The notes below the pieces were generated by a model. That model made no database searches. It saw only the letters and a list, made by a program, of their open reading frames with translations, and was not told the origin of the DNA. 64,000 nucleotides of DNA from Chelonoidis abingdonii (Eukaryota; Chordata; Testudines; Testudinidae): positions 9,501,102 to 9,565,101 of the forward strand of contig NC_133782.1 of NCBI RefSeq assembly GCF_003597395.2. The letters run 5' to 3'. Positions 24,641 through 37,659 of this stretch are shown here, in pieces. Both the position numbers and the translations under genes were made by a program. Position 1 is the stretch's first letter, and each line of letters begins with the position of its first letter.

Positions 24641-25247
24641 AGCAGCTCCTAGCGATCAGAGGAGCGAGGAACAGCCTCCCAATAGGAACTGTGAGGGCAA
24701 ACAACTTAATTAGTTTTAAGAGACAGTTGGACAAATTTATGAGTGCAATTGTATGAGGGGGTTTCTTGTGATGGTCGGGGGCAGACTCAGACTCAACAGC
24801 CCTGGGGCTCACTGCTGGTTTATGTCTTATGTTCCTAAAGCTCATCATCAGGGTTTCAGCTGACAACTGGCAAGGGTCAGGAAGGGATCTCCCCAATGTA
24901 TTATAAGAGAGTTTTTTATTAGTCTCTTTCCTCTGAAGCATCAGGGATGGCCACAGAGATGGGATATTGGGTGAGGTGGGACAAGGCTGTATGGTGGTAC
25001 CATGCATTCTCTCTCTAGATGCTTGGTTGGCTGGCTCTTGAACTACTCCTCTCTTGCAAAAAGTGCTAGAGGATCTGTAATGCTCATAACTGGTCAAGAG
25101 TTTGGTTTCAGGGCTCAGTAATAAAGGCCCTAATTTAATTGAGAATTGTGTGGCTAAGTCCCATAGTCCGCTTTAAACATCTCAATTAGTGCCTCTAGCT
25201 GCATGAATATAACACCATATTGGAGCACAGACAGCAGGAAGAGGTCT

Positions 25248-27024
25248 ATCTAGTGACGGGGTAGGCAACCTATGGCACGCGTGCCAAAGACGGCACGCTA
25301 GCCAATTTTTAATGGCACGTTGGAGCCTGCTGGGACTCTAGCATGCCATTAAAAATCCTGCCCAGCCCAGACCACTCTCCTCTGCCCTCTGCTCCCCCTG
25401 CGGGGGGCACGGAGCAGAACCATAGCCATGCACACTGGGTGGGCAAATGGTCCCACTCTCCAGGCACGGCAAGCCGTGGGGTCCGCGCTCTGGGGCCGGA
25501 GCGCCAGGCCGAGAGCAGCAAGCTGCCAGCCCCTCCGCTGCCTTCTCCCCTCCCCTGGAGCCCTGCTGCCGCGTGCAGCGCTCTGGGGGTTGGGGCTGCG
25601 TGCTCCCGCGGGGCAGCGTTTGGCTCCACAGGGAGGCATACACACTCCCTGCTCAACTGAAGCCATGCCTCCACTGCACTCAGCGCTCTGAGGGCCATGG
25701 CTGTGCGCTCCCGCGGGGCACCGTGTCTGGCTCTGTGTGGAGCCTCAAGGTAAAGGGCCCAGGGGGTTGGATAAGGGGTGGGGGCAGTCGAGATAGGGAG
25801 TAGGGTGGGTTGGATGAGGGAGTGGGATCCCAGGGGGGGTGGCTAGGGGTGAGGGTCTCTGGAGGGGACAGTCAGGGAGCAGGGGGGGTTGGATGGGCAT
25901 GGGAGTCCCGGGGTTTGTGAGGGGGCAGCGGGTGGATAGGGGTCAGGGTAGTCAGGGGACCGGGAGCAAGGAGGGTCATGGGGTGGGCAGTTATGGTGGA
26001 GGGGGGCTCTCTGGAGGGGGTGGTCAGGGGACAAGGAGCTGGGGGGGTTGGATGAGTTGGGAGTTCTGGGGGTCCTGTCAGGAGACAGGAGTGTGGAGAG
26101 GGGTTGGGGCAGGCAGGCGGGGGGGTTGGATGGGTCAGGAGTTCTGGGGGTCCTGTCAGGGGGCAGGGAGCAGTTGGATGGGGCATAGGAGTCCTGGGGG
26201 TCTGTTTGGGGATGGGAGTGTGAATAAGGGTCGGGGCAGTCAGGGGACAGGTAGGGGGTAGGGTCCAGTCTGGGGACAAGGAACAGGGAGATTTAGATAG
26301 GGGGTGGGATCCTGGGGGGCAGGGGTCCCAGGAGTGGGTATTCAGGGGACAAGGAGCAGCTGGGTTGGGAGTTCTTAGGGGGGCAGTCACCCAGCCCTCT
26401 CCCCTGAGCCCTGCCCCCCCCCCCCCCACACACACACCTGTCCTCTGCCCCGCACACCTCCCAGGACCCTGCCCTGAGCCCTGTACCTCCCTCATACATA
26501 CCCAGTCCTCTGCTTGACTCCTTCATTCCCCCCACCCCAACCCTAGCCTGACTCTGGCACCCCCATCCATACCTAGTCCCCTCTCTGCCCTGACACTTTC
26601 AGCCCCCAGCCCTGACTCCAGTCTGCCCCCAGCCCTCTGGGTCCTGGCTGCCGGCCCCACACACTCCGCTGCTGGTCTGGGGTTCTGGCTGATAGACCCT
26701 CGCCAGCCGGAGTCCCAGCGGCAGGCCTCGTTCAGCCCGCTGCCGGCCTAGGTGAACAGAACCCCAGATCAGCAGTGGGCTGAGGAGGCCGGCGGCGTAA
26801 GATCAACATTTTAATTTCATTTTAAATGAAGCTTCTTAAACATTTTGAAAACCTTGTTTATTTTACAGTACAACACTAGTTTAGTTATATAATATATAGA
26901 CTTATAGAGAGAGACCTTCTAAAAAACATTAAAATGTATTACCGGCACGCAAAACCTTAAATTAGAGTGAATAAATGAAGACTCGGCACACCGCTTCTGA
27001 AAGGTTGCCGACTCCTGATCTAGT
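25248..27024. mobile_element. 1.76-kb hAT derivative carrying a G-rich minisatellite
   Basis: The element is 25256-27016 with perfect 8-bp target duplications ATCTAGTG (25248-25255 and 27017-27024). Ends ACGGGGTAGGCAACC and, reversed, CAGGAGTCGGCAACC pair imperfectly. The left part is GC-rich, the middle is a G-rich tandem array and then a C-rich stretch, and the right 200 bp are AT-rich (AATGAAGCTTCTTAAACATT). No transposase remnant is seen. Frames up to 207 codons, Pro- or Gly-rich, result from base composition. Confidence 0.88.
25760..26300. repeat. Degenerate G-rich minisatellite, period about 78 bp
   Basis: The word GTTGGAT recurs at 25766, 25809, 25888, 26047, 26125 and 26173, with spacings of 43, 79, 159, 78 and 48, so the main period is near 78-79 bp with shorter subunits. 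Each unit carries a GTCAGGG word and several runs of three or more G. The strand has strong G-quadruplex potential. The array lies inside the hAT derivative. Confidence 0.8.
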
Positions 27025-27858
27025 GTCTCAATAATTTCTTTTGGTGTGTTCCCTGGAAATGTCCTATCAAAATACAGACCTGGACCAACACCACTTACAC
27101 TGTGAAATCCATTAGGATTACAGTATAAAGTGACACAAGCTGCAGTTGAAAATATGCTAACATATTGAAACAGCTGACAGATAAGAACACAAAATAAGGA
27201 AAAACTCTAGCAAGTATTTGAATAGACAAAAATATCCCTCTGCAACATTTCTGGAGTCTGCAGTATGCAATGTGACATTAGGGCTTTCCAGTCAACAGGG
27301 AGCAGAATGCTTGATTGAAAATAGTAATTTTTGCTCCATTGTACTGTGTGTCAACGCAATAAAAGCTAGATATTCTATAATTGGCACCCAGAGAAATGCT
27401 TTCTTCAACATAAACAATGCAATGCAGTGTAATTACAAATGAACATAGGATACAGTTTGAGGCACTGAGGTCTGCACAAGCATTCTTAATAGACTCATAT
27501 CGGAAAGATCTATTTCAAATCACTGTGTTGGAAGTGTTCTGGACATTTGACTTTACCAACAAGAAACTAATACAAAGGAAGAAGCCACAACGAAGAAGAA
27601 TAATTGACAAGATGTTTTAAGAAAGAAATTTGATGGTTATCAAAGTATGGACCAGGTTTATAGTTTAGAAAAATGTGGATTTACACTTCTGCATGATGCC
27701 CACATAGGCCATACTCCTAGCAGGATCTTATCATAGATATGACGTCAGTGATGAGATGGCCTTGGCTAAGATCTGCACACCTCTGTTGGCTAAATACGAA
27801 ATAGAACGGAACATATGTAAAGAGGCTTTTGCTCTCACTACACTAAGAATGGAAGTTT
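27025..27858. other. Interval without recognised feature
   Basis: Two short open frames (27218-27442, 27417-27620) show no similarity I recognise. Confidence 0.5.
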
Positions 27859-28137
27859 GGCCTTCTCTGCATAGGAAAGTTGTAGCAGTTAATTTACCTG
27901 TTTTAAAACCAATTTAGTTAAACCAATGCAAACCCTATGTGTGTACTCCTCATTCATTTTAGGAGTGGCTTATTTTGGTTTAGTTTAAATCTGTTCCCAA
28001 ATGATTTAGGCAAACCTAAAAAAGCCACTACTAAACCAAAATAAGTGTCCATATAGGGGTTTGCATCAATTTAAGTAAACTGGTTTAATTTCACACTTTA
28101 GGTGAAAACGATGCAACATTCTCATGTAGACAAGTCC
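27859..28137. mobile_element. Foldback MITE, Harbinger-like
   Basis: Left end GGCCTTCTCTGCATAGGAAA and reversed right end GGACTTGTCTACATGAGAAT are related. Further in, AAACCAATGCAAACCCTA pairs with TAGGGGTTTGCATCAATTT, and GGAGTGGCTTATTTTGGTTT with AAACCAAAATAAGTGTCC. The whole element therefore folds back on itself. The right flank is TTA and the left TTT, so a 3-bp target duplication is at best decayed. Confidence 0.65.
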
Positions 28138-29164
28138 TTAATTAACCCTAAGCCTTTGTCAGTGTGACAGAGCACCCCACACTCGTTAATAAAAACAACT
28201 TCTATAGATGCCTAAACAAAGGAAATTTGAGTTTTTCTGCCCCAGGTATTCATTTATATATGCTTAACTTTTGGTACATTTCTTGAGGACAATTTTTTTA
28301 ACTGCTGTTTTTTGAATGATCAGTGTTTTATTTAATTCCTTTGTATAATAAAGAAACAATAACTGTATTGTTACACACTGGACTGGGTATTGTTATTCAC
28401 AGACAACCACACCTGTGGAAGATCAGAAGTGTTCCAGCTGTTTCCCATGCCTGGTAATCTCCCAGAGGTGTGATTTTTTTCAGGATACCAATGATCACAT
28501 TTTATGTGTTCATATAAAACGTGCTATTTATCATCAAATCAAAAATTCGCCAACCTTGCCATGCTGAGTTTGTGACTTAATCCTAAAATCATACCTAAAT
28601 AAAAAAAATGTTAGTCTGATTTGCTGTAGCTAAGTAAACTGTAACCTTTTATTCAATATATTAATTATATAATAAAACCTAATCTTGTAGTTATTGTACT
28701 GGCCATTTTCTTGATAGTTATCCATTAATAAATTGTCTAAAATATTACAAAGTACATACTGTATATAAATAAATATCAAATCACATAAATACAATGACAT
28801 TTTTCAACAGTCATATCTGTCTAGTGTTGCTGACTTTCCAAGATATATTTATTATGGTGACGAATACATCATCATAACATTAAGAAACAAAATCTCTTTA
28901 TCTCATTAGCTTTTAGTATCAGTCATCAGGTTTATTAGCACAGGGACTATTTGTGTGTCCCCTTGAAGTCCATAAGAGATTTGCCTTGGTAAAATCTGCA
29001 GCATTTGGACTTTTCACCCCAGATGGTAAGCCTCTCGAGGTTAACGTTATGTGATAACTCAGGCACTTCCCACATCTTTTCTGCATCTGGAAGTAACAAG
29101 CTTTGCATAAGTCTTCATATTAAAAGGCATCAAAATAGTATGCAGAGAAGATCTGCTATTTTAA
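28138..29164. other. AT-rich interval without recognised feature
   Basis: No gene or definable repeat is visible. Confidence 0.5.
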
Positions 29165-29442
29165 TAGAGTGAAACTCAATTTTACGAATACCAATCTTAT
29201 GAATGACCAGTTTTTCCAGAACAGGGCAAAAAACCCCACGTAACACAAGTGATGTCGCCAAAGAACAAAATGACATCTCTTTGCATTCCAATCCCATTGG
29301 AAATTGCTTTGCAGTGGCCCGAAGGACAAGAAGAAAGCAATGCCGTACACCATGCCTACTTTAATTTTGAGATGTACACTTTTATTATTTTTTTGATTTT
29401 ATGAACACCTCAATTAGTTTGTAAAACAGAGGTTCTACTGTA
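29165..29442. mobile_element. Tigger/pogo-like MITE with TA target
   Basis: The ends GAGTGAAACTCAATTTTAC and, reversed, CAGTAGAACCTCTGTTTTAC are similar, and TA flanks both sides (29165-29166, 29441-29442). The subterminal TTTTACGAAT and ATTTTATGAAC words are also inverted relative to each other. This fits non-autonomous Tc/mariner elements of the Tigger group. It has no coding capacity. Confidence 0.65.
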
Positions 29443-32400
29443 GCTTCATAAAAACAACAACAATAGATTAGATAAGATGAATCACTGCATTGTTCTGGTA
29501 TTAGCAATTCCTATGCTCCTGACTTGTTGGTTGAGTCCTTGCCAGTTCACAAGAACTCAGCAGAGCTTGCAGGAATTTGGACCTGATGATTCTCAGAATC
29601 AAGATATTCCAAAACCAACCATTAAAGTAGTTCCCTCTAGTTTCATCAGGAAAATATGAATTTCAGTGGAGCTAGGTTGATTTACACCAGCTGAGGATAT
29701 GGCCCACAGTGTAACAGAGAATAGGTAACAGAAAGCCTTTACTTTTGGGTTGTTCCACAGCACCATGCTATGGGACTGTCTTGTAAATTTGTTTTTCTGC
29801 TTTTCAGAACTCGGCCTTTGTTCTGAATAGATCAGTTTCCTACAGAGGCAGAATCTACAGCTACCCACAGCTTATGCAGCTAGGAAAGTTGCATATAGAC
29901 CATGCTGGACAAAACACTAGTGCATTTTTTTTAAATCTCAAGACAAATACAATTCTGTATTGTAAGAACAACAATATTTAATACCAGGCATCCAAGGAAG
30001 ATAGTCCTTAAAACAACTGATTAGATTTCCTAATATTCTGAAGTGCTGTGTGTGTGCACTGAGCAACTGGCAATCAGGCACTGGGTTCATTCAGCTAATT
30101 TAATGCCCTCTGCTACCATGTCATTCTTATATTAATTAATTTCACCTAATACACATGAATACCGCATGCAATGTTGTGATGGCCTCTATCTTGACTGACA
30201 CACTGAGAACTGAACTGAAGACCTACAGCGCTCATCTTCATAACTTATCACTCCAAAACCACAGTCAAGAGCTGATGGTGTCTCTTATCTTGAATAGTTC
30301 CTCGGGGGTACAGGAAGTTGAAAGAGCATACTACATCAGGCAAAGTTCAAGCATTTGCTTACGCTTTCCACATTCACATCAGGGCTCATTCCTCAGCTTC
30401 AGCTTGATCATATTGCCTCCCAGTCTTTGCCACCCAACCTCTTGTTCAGTTGAGAGTATACCAGTGTTTTCGTTTGAGGTCTGTGTCTGAGGGGGTTGTT
30501 CTGAAGAAAACAGGTTCTAAGGTCAGTGGGATTTCCTGCCATTTTGTTAATTTGTAGCCTTCTACAGTGGTATTTTGGGGTTAAGAGATTTTCAGAGGCA
30601 AAGCTATTTCTGGACTTCAGCCTCTTAGGTAGCAGAATGTGTCCATGTAGCGGATGTCCTGGATTATGCACCTGTTTCCGTCTCTCCATTTTATTAAAGC
30701 CCTCCCACCTCACTGATGATGGTGCAGTCCCCATCAGGCAGTAGAATGGCACCGTGGAAGTCAGTTTCAAAGTCCCTCTGATGATCCTACAGGATTGATT
30801 GAGTTCAGTATTAATTTAGCTTTGCAGATGTGCACTGCACACAAAATGCATGAGCTAAAGAGCCATGGTTCTCTAGCTAGGGTTGTAACAGAGTCATATG
30901 TTCTGTAGAACAAGCACACTCCTAATGGGTAGAATTTTAGTCATATGCAGTAATGCTTTCACATCAGGCTTCCCCAACAGCCCAGAGTTTAATTTTTAGT
31001 CACTTTGATACAGGGACTATAAAACTTTATAATATTATACATTTCCACTGAAATATCAACCTGGGACCTGAGCAGAATCATGGGTGGCACTTTGTTTCCG
31101 CTGCACTTTGATATGCTATCCAAGCACAGCACATAACAGCTGCTTCCATTTTTCTAGTTTAACAATTCAGCCCCTTTAACTCCTAATTCTGCATCAACTA
31201 GCATACACTGCCAGAGTAAACTAGCCACAGGGGCAGGTCTGTGCATAAAATTATTTTTCAATGGTTGCGCTGCAACAGGAGCATCTATCACCTCATTTTA
31301 ACCAGCCTAAACTGCATTTTGACATTGGACTAAGCATTTCCTAATTACTCAATGACCTTTTTTGCAGAATAGCTTCCCATTAGTGTTCCACTAATCTATG
31401 GCTCATGGGTACCAATTTATTGCTTATACTCTTGGAATTTTAATAGCAGCATCCAGGAATTGTCACAACTGTGGCTTCATTTATTCCAATGTTTCCTTTG
31501 AAAAAAATCAGTATTAAAAATCCTTACAAATGGAAAAGCTATAAAGCCGTGAAAAGAATTTCTTCAGTTTGAGGGGGGTTGGTTTGGTTTTAGGAGCAAT
31601 AAACTTCTATATTCCAAATAGAGTATTTTATTCAAGTGATTGACATCTCAATATACTGCTAGACATAATGAAGAATGCTTGGTTTTAGGAAGGTAAAAAA
31701 AACCAAGCATTTCATGGAAATGCCTTACTGTTTAATAACAAGGCCAATTAATGTCTAAACACTATAATTCAGAACGGCAGTGCCACTAAAGTTCCAATAA
31801 ATACATCTTTAAAGAAATATCTGGGTCTCTTCAAATATTTCCTGGTAGCATGTTCATGTCTTTTTTTGGTGCTATCTAAACTGTGAACTCCTCTGATCAG
31901 TCTGATGATTATAAAAATATCAGTGCTACTTATCGCTCTAAAGATCATTAGTATTTTTCTATATTTGGTGGTAGGAAGCATTTACTGCACCACAGCTCAG
32001 AGTCAAATCCAAAATCTGTATCTACAACATCTTCTGTACTCATGGAGGAGTTTATGAGGACAACGTACAGGATACATTTTCCATGCTGAAAACGTGGAGA
32101 AAGCTGGTTGCAGTAGTAAAGCATGAACTAATACAGGAAATGGAATTTATCAGCTGCAGAAGTGAACAAAGAGCATGGGAAGAATTCCATGTAGTGTATG
32201 CAATTTGGCAAAAATAGTACACGTGATTCTAAATAAGAGACCTGGTTAAGAAACATGGACTTTCTGTTTACACACACTTACTGCATTTCTTGGTAAATTT
32301 CTTTTTACATTTCCTGCTCCCATTGAAGGGAATGAGAGTTTTGCCATTGATTTCAATGGAATTAGGATTTCACTCTTACGTCTGTATTGGTACTGAAGAG

Positions 32401-33735
32401 TCATACAAAGGTCTGCAAGTTTTTCCCACTGAAAGGGAATGGGTCAAATCATAATTACTTGATGTACACTCCCCTTCCTCCAGTCATACTGCATAGCATC
32501 CCAAGGAAAACTTGTAATTTCTTCTGATTTATATTGCCATTTTGACCCACCAATAAGAGAGAAATGTAAGATATTTTGTTGTTACAGTCAAAAATAAAAT
32601 ATAATGAAGCCATGTCCAATGCTAGCTATCAAAATTACACTTATCTTATGTGAAATAGTGTGGACCATCAGTTAATGATGGGGATCAGGCACTTGAAGGA
32701 TAACAGCAGACAACATCAAGAACAATAGCCCTAAATATTAAACACTTCTACCTCCTAAAATCTGATAACACCTCTCTTTGCTCTTTTGTTAAATTAATCG
32801 CAATAAATTTTATGACCAGCAGGTATGTAACAGTGTCTTCTTTTTATAAAGCACTTGAAAACAGCAGGAAAAAAATATCACTGTACATACTATCAGTTAC
32901 TACCATTAGCTCTACAAAAACTCAGTGTAACTAACTCTCTACTCTCTTTTACTGACTAAAACGCTAACTCTCTTTTACTGACTAACATCTCACCTTTTCT
33001 AATAGATATTTTCAGTTTGAGATTGTCTTTTAATTACTTGTGCTACTCAGATCAGATGTTTTCAAGAAGTACTGAATCAAGATATTAGACTAACAAGGAC
33101 CCCTGGATGTAGTCCAATAGGAAATTGATCTCAGACTAGCTAAACTAGCCATCTGTCCTGAGCACCACAAATCAAGATTAATATTTTACATTATTTCAAC
33201 CTGATCTTAACTGCAAGAAGAAACTTACAAAGAAAGGTGATTGTGATAAGGCAGAACCCTGAGAAGTTTACATGTGTTACAATCTATTTCAATTTTAACT
33301 TCATAAACACAAGAAAAGTCCTAGATACTGCATCAAATGGGCACGCAATAACAACCAAAACTGCACTTTAAAACGTCATATGAATGAATGAATTAATTAC
33401 ATTTGTACCAGTTACTGTTCTAGTTACAATTATCACCAGGAGAATGGATTTATAATGTGGTGGTTCTTGTTCTCATTACAATCATTCTCATGAGAACATA
33501 TAAATCAGAATTTTAATGACTCATCCATTCTGTGAGAGATGGCTGTAAAAATGTATTAATTGGACCTTTTCAATGTTCTGTTATTTGATTTGTTGGTTAT
33601 TCTTATTCTCTCCTGTCTCTAGCATGTATAAGTTGTCAGAAAATATAGGCATGGACAGTGAGTCAAAGCATGTCAGTTTATTTTTTTCTTCCAATGTGGA
33701 GACTGTGCTCTCATGGCCCTCTTTAGATACCACAC
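29443..33735. other. Long interval, mostly without recognised features
   Basis: A short repeat at 29652-29707 (GGAGCTAGGTTGATTTACAC, then CAGCTGAGGATATGGCCC) recurs inverted at 49628-49683. A direct duplication of CTCTCTTTTACTGACTAA lies at about 32943-32986. Palindrome-like GCCATTGATTTCAATGGAAT occurs near 32343. Frames up to 120 codons (30408-30770, minus) show no family resemblance. Confidence 0.45.
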
Positions 33736-35448
33736 ACAGGGTACGTCTACACTACAGGATTATTCCGATTTTACATAAACCGGTTTTGTAAAACAGATTG
33801 TATAAAGTCGAATGCACGTGGCCACACAAAGCACAATAATTCGGTGGTGTGCGTCCATGTACTGAGTCTAGCGTCGATTTCTGGAGCATTGCACCGTGGG
33901 TAGCTATCCCATAGTTCCCACAGTCGCCCCCGCCCATTAGAATTCTGGGTTGAGATCCCAATGCATGATGGTGCAAAAACAGTGTCGCGGGTGATTCTGG
34001 GTAAATGTCTTCACTCATTCCTTCCTCCGTGAAAGCAACGGCAGACAATCATTTCCACCCTTTTTCCCTTGGATTGCACTGGCAGGATGCCATAGCATGG
34101 CGACCATGGAGCCCGTTTTGCCTTTTGTCACATGTCATCGTATGTGTACTGGGATTGCCACTGACAGAGGTGGGCGGTACTGCAGTGCTTACACAAACAG
34201 CATTCATTTGCCTTTGCAAGTAGCAGAGATTGGTTACATCAGTCATGTACCGTCTGCTGTTGCCATTGTAAAATTGGCGATGGAGATTTGACAGTTATCA
34301 GTCGGTTCTGTAAGGCGCTGCTGCTTGTCATGTGGTGCTTCCTTGACTGACTTTCGATGAGGATCGGGCCGGGGGTTGCAAAGACAAAAACGGGGCTGAA
34401 CCCCCCGGGTCAATTTTCCTCTTTTATGTGTCTATCTAAAACAGAATCTCAAGTCCTGCTAGAATCTGGAGGCAATGTGTAACTAGAGAATAGCTGTATC
34501 AGAGAACCAGAGAGCACACAGGCTGGCTCCGTGTGCAGATCCCACAGAAAATGATTGACTCTTGTATGCCATTTTAGGGGGTGTCTGTGCAACAAACTCC
34601 CACCTGTTGCGTTCCCTCTCCCACAACATTCTGGACGCTATCCATTGCAGGGTCCCCCCATTTTGTTGTGATGAAAGTAATTAAGAGAAGGGAATGAGGA
34701 ATAAGCAACACTCGACCTTTTAGTGAGATAAAAATGAGGGAGCAAGCTGCCAAACTCTGCTATTGATAGTCCAGGCGGAAATTAAATGGTGAAGGGGAGA
34801 GGAGCGCCAGCATCTCACTGCTCTGATAGCCCAGGCGTACAGGAATCTTTCTTTAACATGAAACGGTGGGTGGCTTGGATTGAGTTCAGACCCCATTTGC
34901 TCATGGTGGACGGACGGTTACCACCGGTTTCTGGTACCATTACTGGGAATGACCATAAGTGTCCCATTCCTGTTTTTTACCCAGGACCTCGACCAACCTC
35001 ATCAGAGGCCATGCCAGGAGCATCTCACGGGCTGATGATGAGGACAGTTACCAGTCCTACTGCCACTTACCGTCTGGTCTGCACCGGGGAAGGGAGGTAA
35101 GAGGATGCTTGCTGTTTCATTACCAGCACCGCGTTCTACCAGCAGCCGCAGTAGACATACCGGTGACACTTGAAAAAATCAGGAAAATGATTTTTTTTTT
35201 CCTTTTCTTTCACGGGGAGGGCAGGGGGAGTAAATTTGATGAGAACCACCTGAACCACCCCTGACAGTGGTTGTTTGGATCCTTCAAGCCTATGGGAGTC
35301 AGCAAAGAATGCATAGCTTTTCGGAATGCAAGGGTCTGTGAGATAGCTGGAGTCCTCAGTCCCCACTCCTTTCCTCCTATGAGCGTCCATTTGATTGCTT
35401 TGGCTTTCCGTTACCTGGTCACACAGCACTGGGCTTGGACTGTTGCAT

Positions 35449-35598
35449 TCATAGCCTGGAATTTTTTTCAATGCTTTGTATTTCGTCTTCTGTAATCGGA
35501 GGCTCTGATAGAATCCAATTTTCTCCCCATACAGCGATCAAATCAAGTATTTCTGTACATCCATTGCTGGAGTTCTTTTTGGAGTTTAGGGACTGCAT
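35449..35598 (-). pseudogene. Myb/SANT-like gene remnant (Harbinger ORF1)
   Basis: From an ATG at 35598 the frame reads MQSLNS and reaches EILDLIAVWGEN, the first helix motif of the trihelix-like Myb/SANT domain also present at 56895 and 41691. The conserved Trp before the helix is replaced and the domain is lost before its second half; the frame stops at 35449. In the Harbinger superfamily this second protein binds element DNA and helps bring the transposase to it. The open frame extends upstream to 35649, but the homologous ATG is at 35598. It is non-functional as it stands. Confidence 0.7.
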
Positions 35599-35863
35599 CA
35601 CACTCATGATGATCAGAGCTCCAAGCTGGCAAACAGGAAATGCATTCAAAAGTTCGTGGGCATTTCCTGTCTACGTAGGGCAGGGGCATCGCGGAAGTCA
35701 GATTGCTTATCCAGCAGTCGGTCACAGTGGTGGCCATTTGTGGGATACCGCCCGGAGGCCAATACCATTGATTTGCGGCCACAATAACCCTAATCCGATA
35801 CAGTAATACCAATTTCAGCGCCACTCCTCTCGTCAGGGAGGAGTACAGAAACCGGTTTAAAGA

Positions 35864-35887
35864 GCCCTTTATATCGATATAAAGGGC
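35864..35887. repeat. Perfect 24-bp subterminal palindrome in Harbinger copy
   Basis: The half-site GCCCTTTATATC is followed directly by its exact reverse complement. The identical palindrome is at 56618-56641, at the matching subterminal location of the other copy (about 80 bp from the end). Confidence 0.9.
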
Positions 35888-35969
35888 CTCGTTGTGTGGA
35901 CGGGTGCAGCGTTAAATCGGTTTAATGCTGCTAAAATCGGTATAAATGCGTAGTGTAGACCAGACCACA

Positions 35970-37500
35970 GACTGAGTACAGCAGTTTATTGCTTTAACCT
36001 ATCGTTACAATTGTTGAATTTCTTCTTCAGTATTAAAGGAATAGTCAGACCCTAAAAGTAAATATTCAGAGCAGGAATGATAAAAACATATTTACAATGG
36101 ACAGAATACATTACAAATGATCAGTTTTAATAAGCAGACACTTACCATTATCTTCAGTGTGTTTTCCAAAATATACAAAGTAACTGAAGCATATAGAACT
36201 ACCAAGAGTACAACATTAACCTAATATAGTTTAATGCACAGATCCTTCAGACTAGCTGAACTGTGATTGGGCATATATGGAGTAGGGAGAGGGCAAAAGT
36301 GGCATTAAGTTACCTACAGGCCGCTCTAATTTATGCCAGCAGACAGCAATCTGCAGGGACTATTCCTGAGCATGGACCTTGGGGGTGACATATGAGCTGC
36401 TACACCAATTCTATGCCATCAGAATAGTCCCTTCTGCAGTCCTTTAAATCAGTTTTAAGTTTGCTTTGTACCACCAGCATAATGCAAAGCTCACTTAAAA
36501 GGCTGCAGAACCTAGTCCTTGGTCTGCAAGCCTTGTTAGAAAAGTTACTACACGCTTCTATTTACACATAATACCATGAGATGCTATGAAGCTATTGGTC
36601 AATATTGTGGATTATCCAGAACTCCAGTTAGACATATGAAATTTAGTTACCACCTCCCGGCTAAGCTTCTGACCTGCACTTTAAAATGCTGGTTGCACCC
36701 AGTGACTTGTGCATCTGACCAGAAACTTAAAATGGAATTTGGTCTCCTGCCTCCATTTCTTCGCAAACATCATTGAGGGAATGGGTAAGTCACCTTCCTG
36801 GCCTACTCTGCCGAACACCTCAATGGTTCCATTAGCACATAGCTAATTATATATATCTTCTACAGGAAACTCAGTACTACAATTACTATTGTGAAATGTA
36901 CCACAAACTCATGTGAGAGGCCACATGTTACTTTCGGTATCCGATCAGACATGGCATCAATGCACTCAGGAAATATCAGACCAAAAGACTGTTCCTCCAG
37001 GGAAATAAGTGACAAACAAATTAGACAAGCAACTTTCTCCTGCCCAAGCATCAGGTGGAGTTTTTAGATTTTGCTCATCCTAACACGGATCTCCATTCTC
37101 TTGCCTTCACAATAGTTTCAGTCTTAACTTTCCCCTCCCCTCCTCCTCTTCATACTGCTCATTCTCTGGGTGAAGCCTTCCCACACAGCCCTGGAGCACG
37201 AATGGGCGTAGGTCATTAGTACTGACACATACACCCTTTCACACTTCGGATACTAGTTGAATTCCAGACCAAGTTGGAAGGAACCCAAAATTATTGTTGT
37301 GTCAAATTTTCAAAAGCCATTAAGTGACTTAGGAGCCTAAATCCCATTGACCCAGGTCCCACTTAACACTGCATCCATCAAGTGGACATCAGAAAAGACA
37401 GTGCCACATCTGGTACTACATTGCCACTTTTGTTAGAAGTCTTGTCAGAGAAATCAAGGACTGACTGGGCAATGGAAACTGAACAAGCCCACTTACCCTG
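35970..37500. other. Interval without recognised gene
   Basis: No coding resemblance is seen. A fragment at about 37300-37350 (AATTTTCAAAAGCC, then AGTGACTTAGGAGCC) looks like one arm of the foldback repeat type seen at 63455-63640. Confidence 0.45.
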
Positions 37501-37659
37501 AGAGGTCCCTCCAAGACAAGGTTGTGACATATTTGAGGGGAAGCCCACAACACCTTGGTCTGTGCTTCACCTGCTCTGCGGATAAACAGACAACATCAAT
37601 CCAGTCTGAAAAGGAACTGAACTGGAACTCTGAACCACAGAAACTTTTCAATCTGCCTA

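Larger units (their letters stand above)
23630..25115 (+). mobile_element. Decayed CR1 LINE split by a hAT MITE
   Basis: The left part encodes reverse transcriptase motifs and the right part the end of the same ORF and a CR1-like 3' untranslated region (TTAAGAGACAGTTGGACAA, then TTTCCTCTGAAGCATCAGGG). A hAT MITE interrupts it at 23980-24311. The element is 5'-truncated and seems to lack the segment between the DDTKLGG motif and the RPHLEYC motif. Its 3' boundary is approximate. Confidence 0.8.
33736..35969 (-). mobile_element. Non-autonomous PIF/Harbinger element, 2.23 kb, inverted orientation
   Basis: The element is 33739-35966. Its left end GGGTACGTCTACACTAC and reversed right end GGTCTGGTCTACACTAC match at 13 of 17 positions. 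The flanking triplets are ACA on both sides, though the left lies in a CA run. Its left part is related to the right end of the element at 56539-58538 and its right part to that element's left end, so the two are in opposite orientation. It keeps the start of a Myb/SANT-like gene (35449-35598) but no transposase. Confidence 0.85.

Noticed and set aside
24540..25097. 185-codon minus-strand frame
   Set aside because: It is antisense to the CR1 3' region and has no family resemblance.
25872..26495. 207-codon Pro-rich minus-strand frame and 140-codon Gly-rich plus-strand frame
   Set aside because: Both follow from the G-rich minisatellite in the hAT derivative; no domain is visible.
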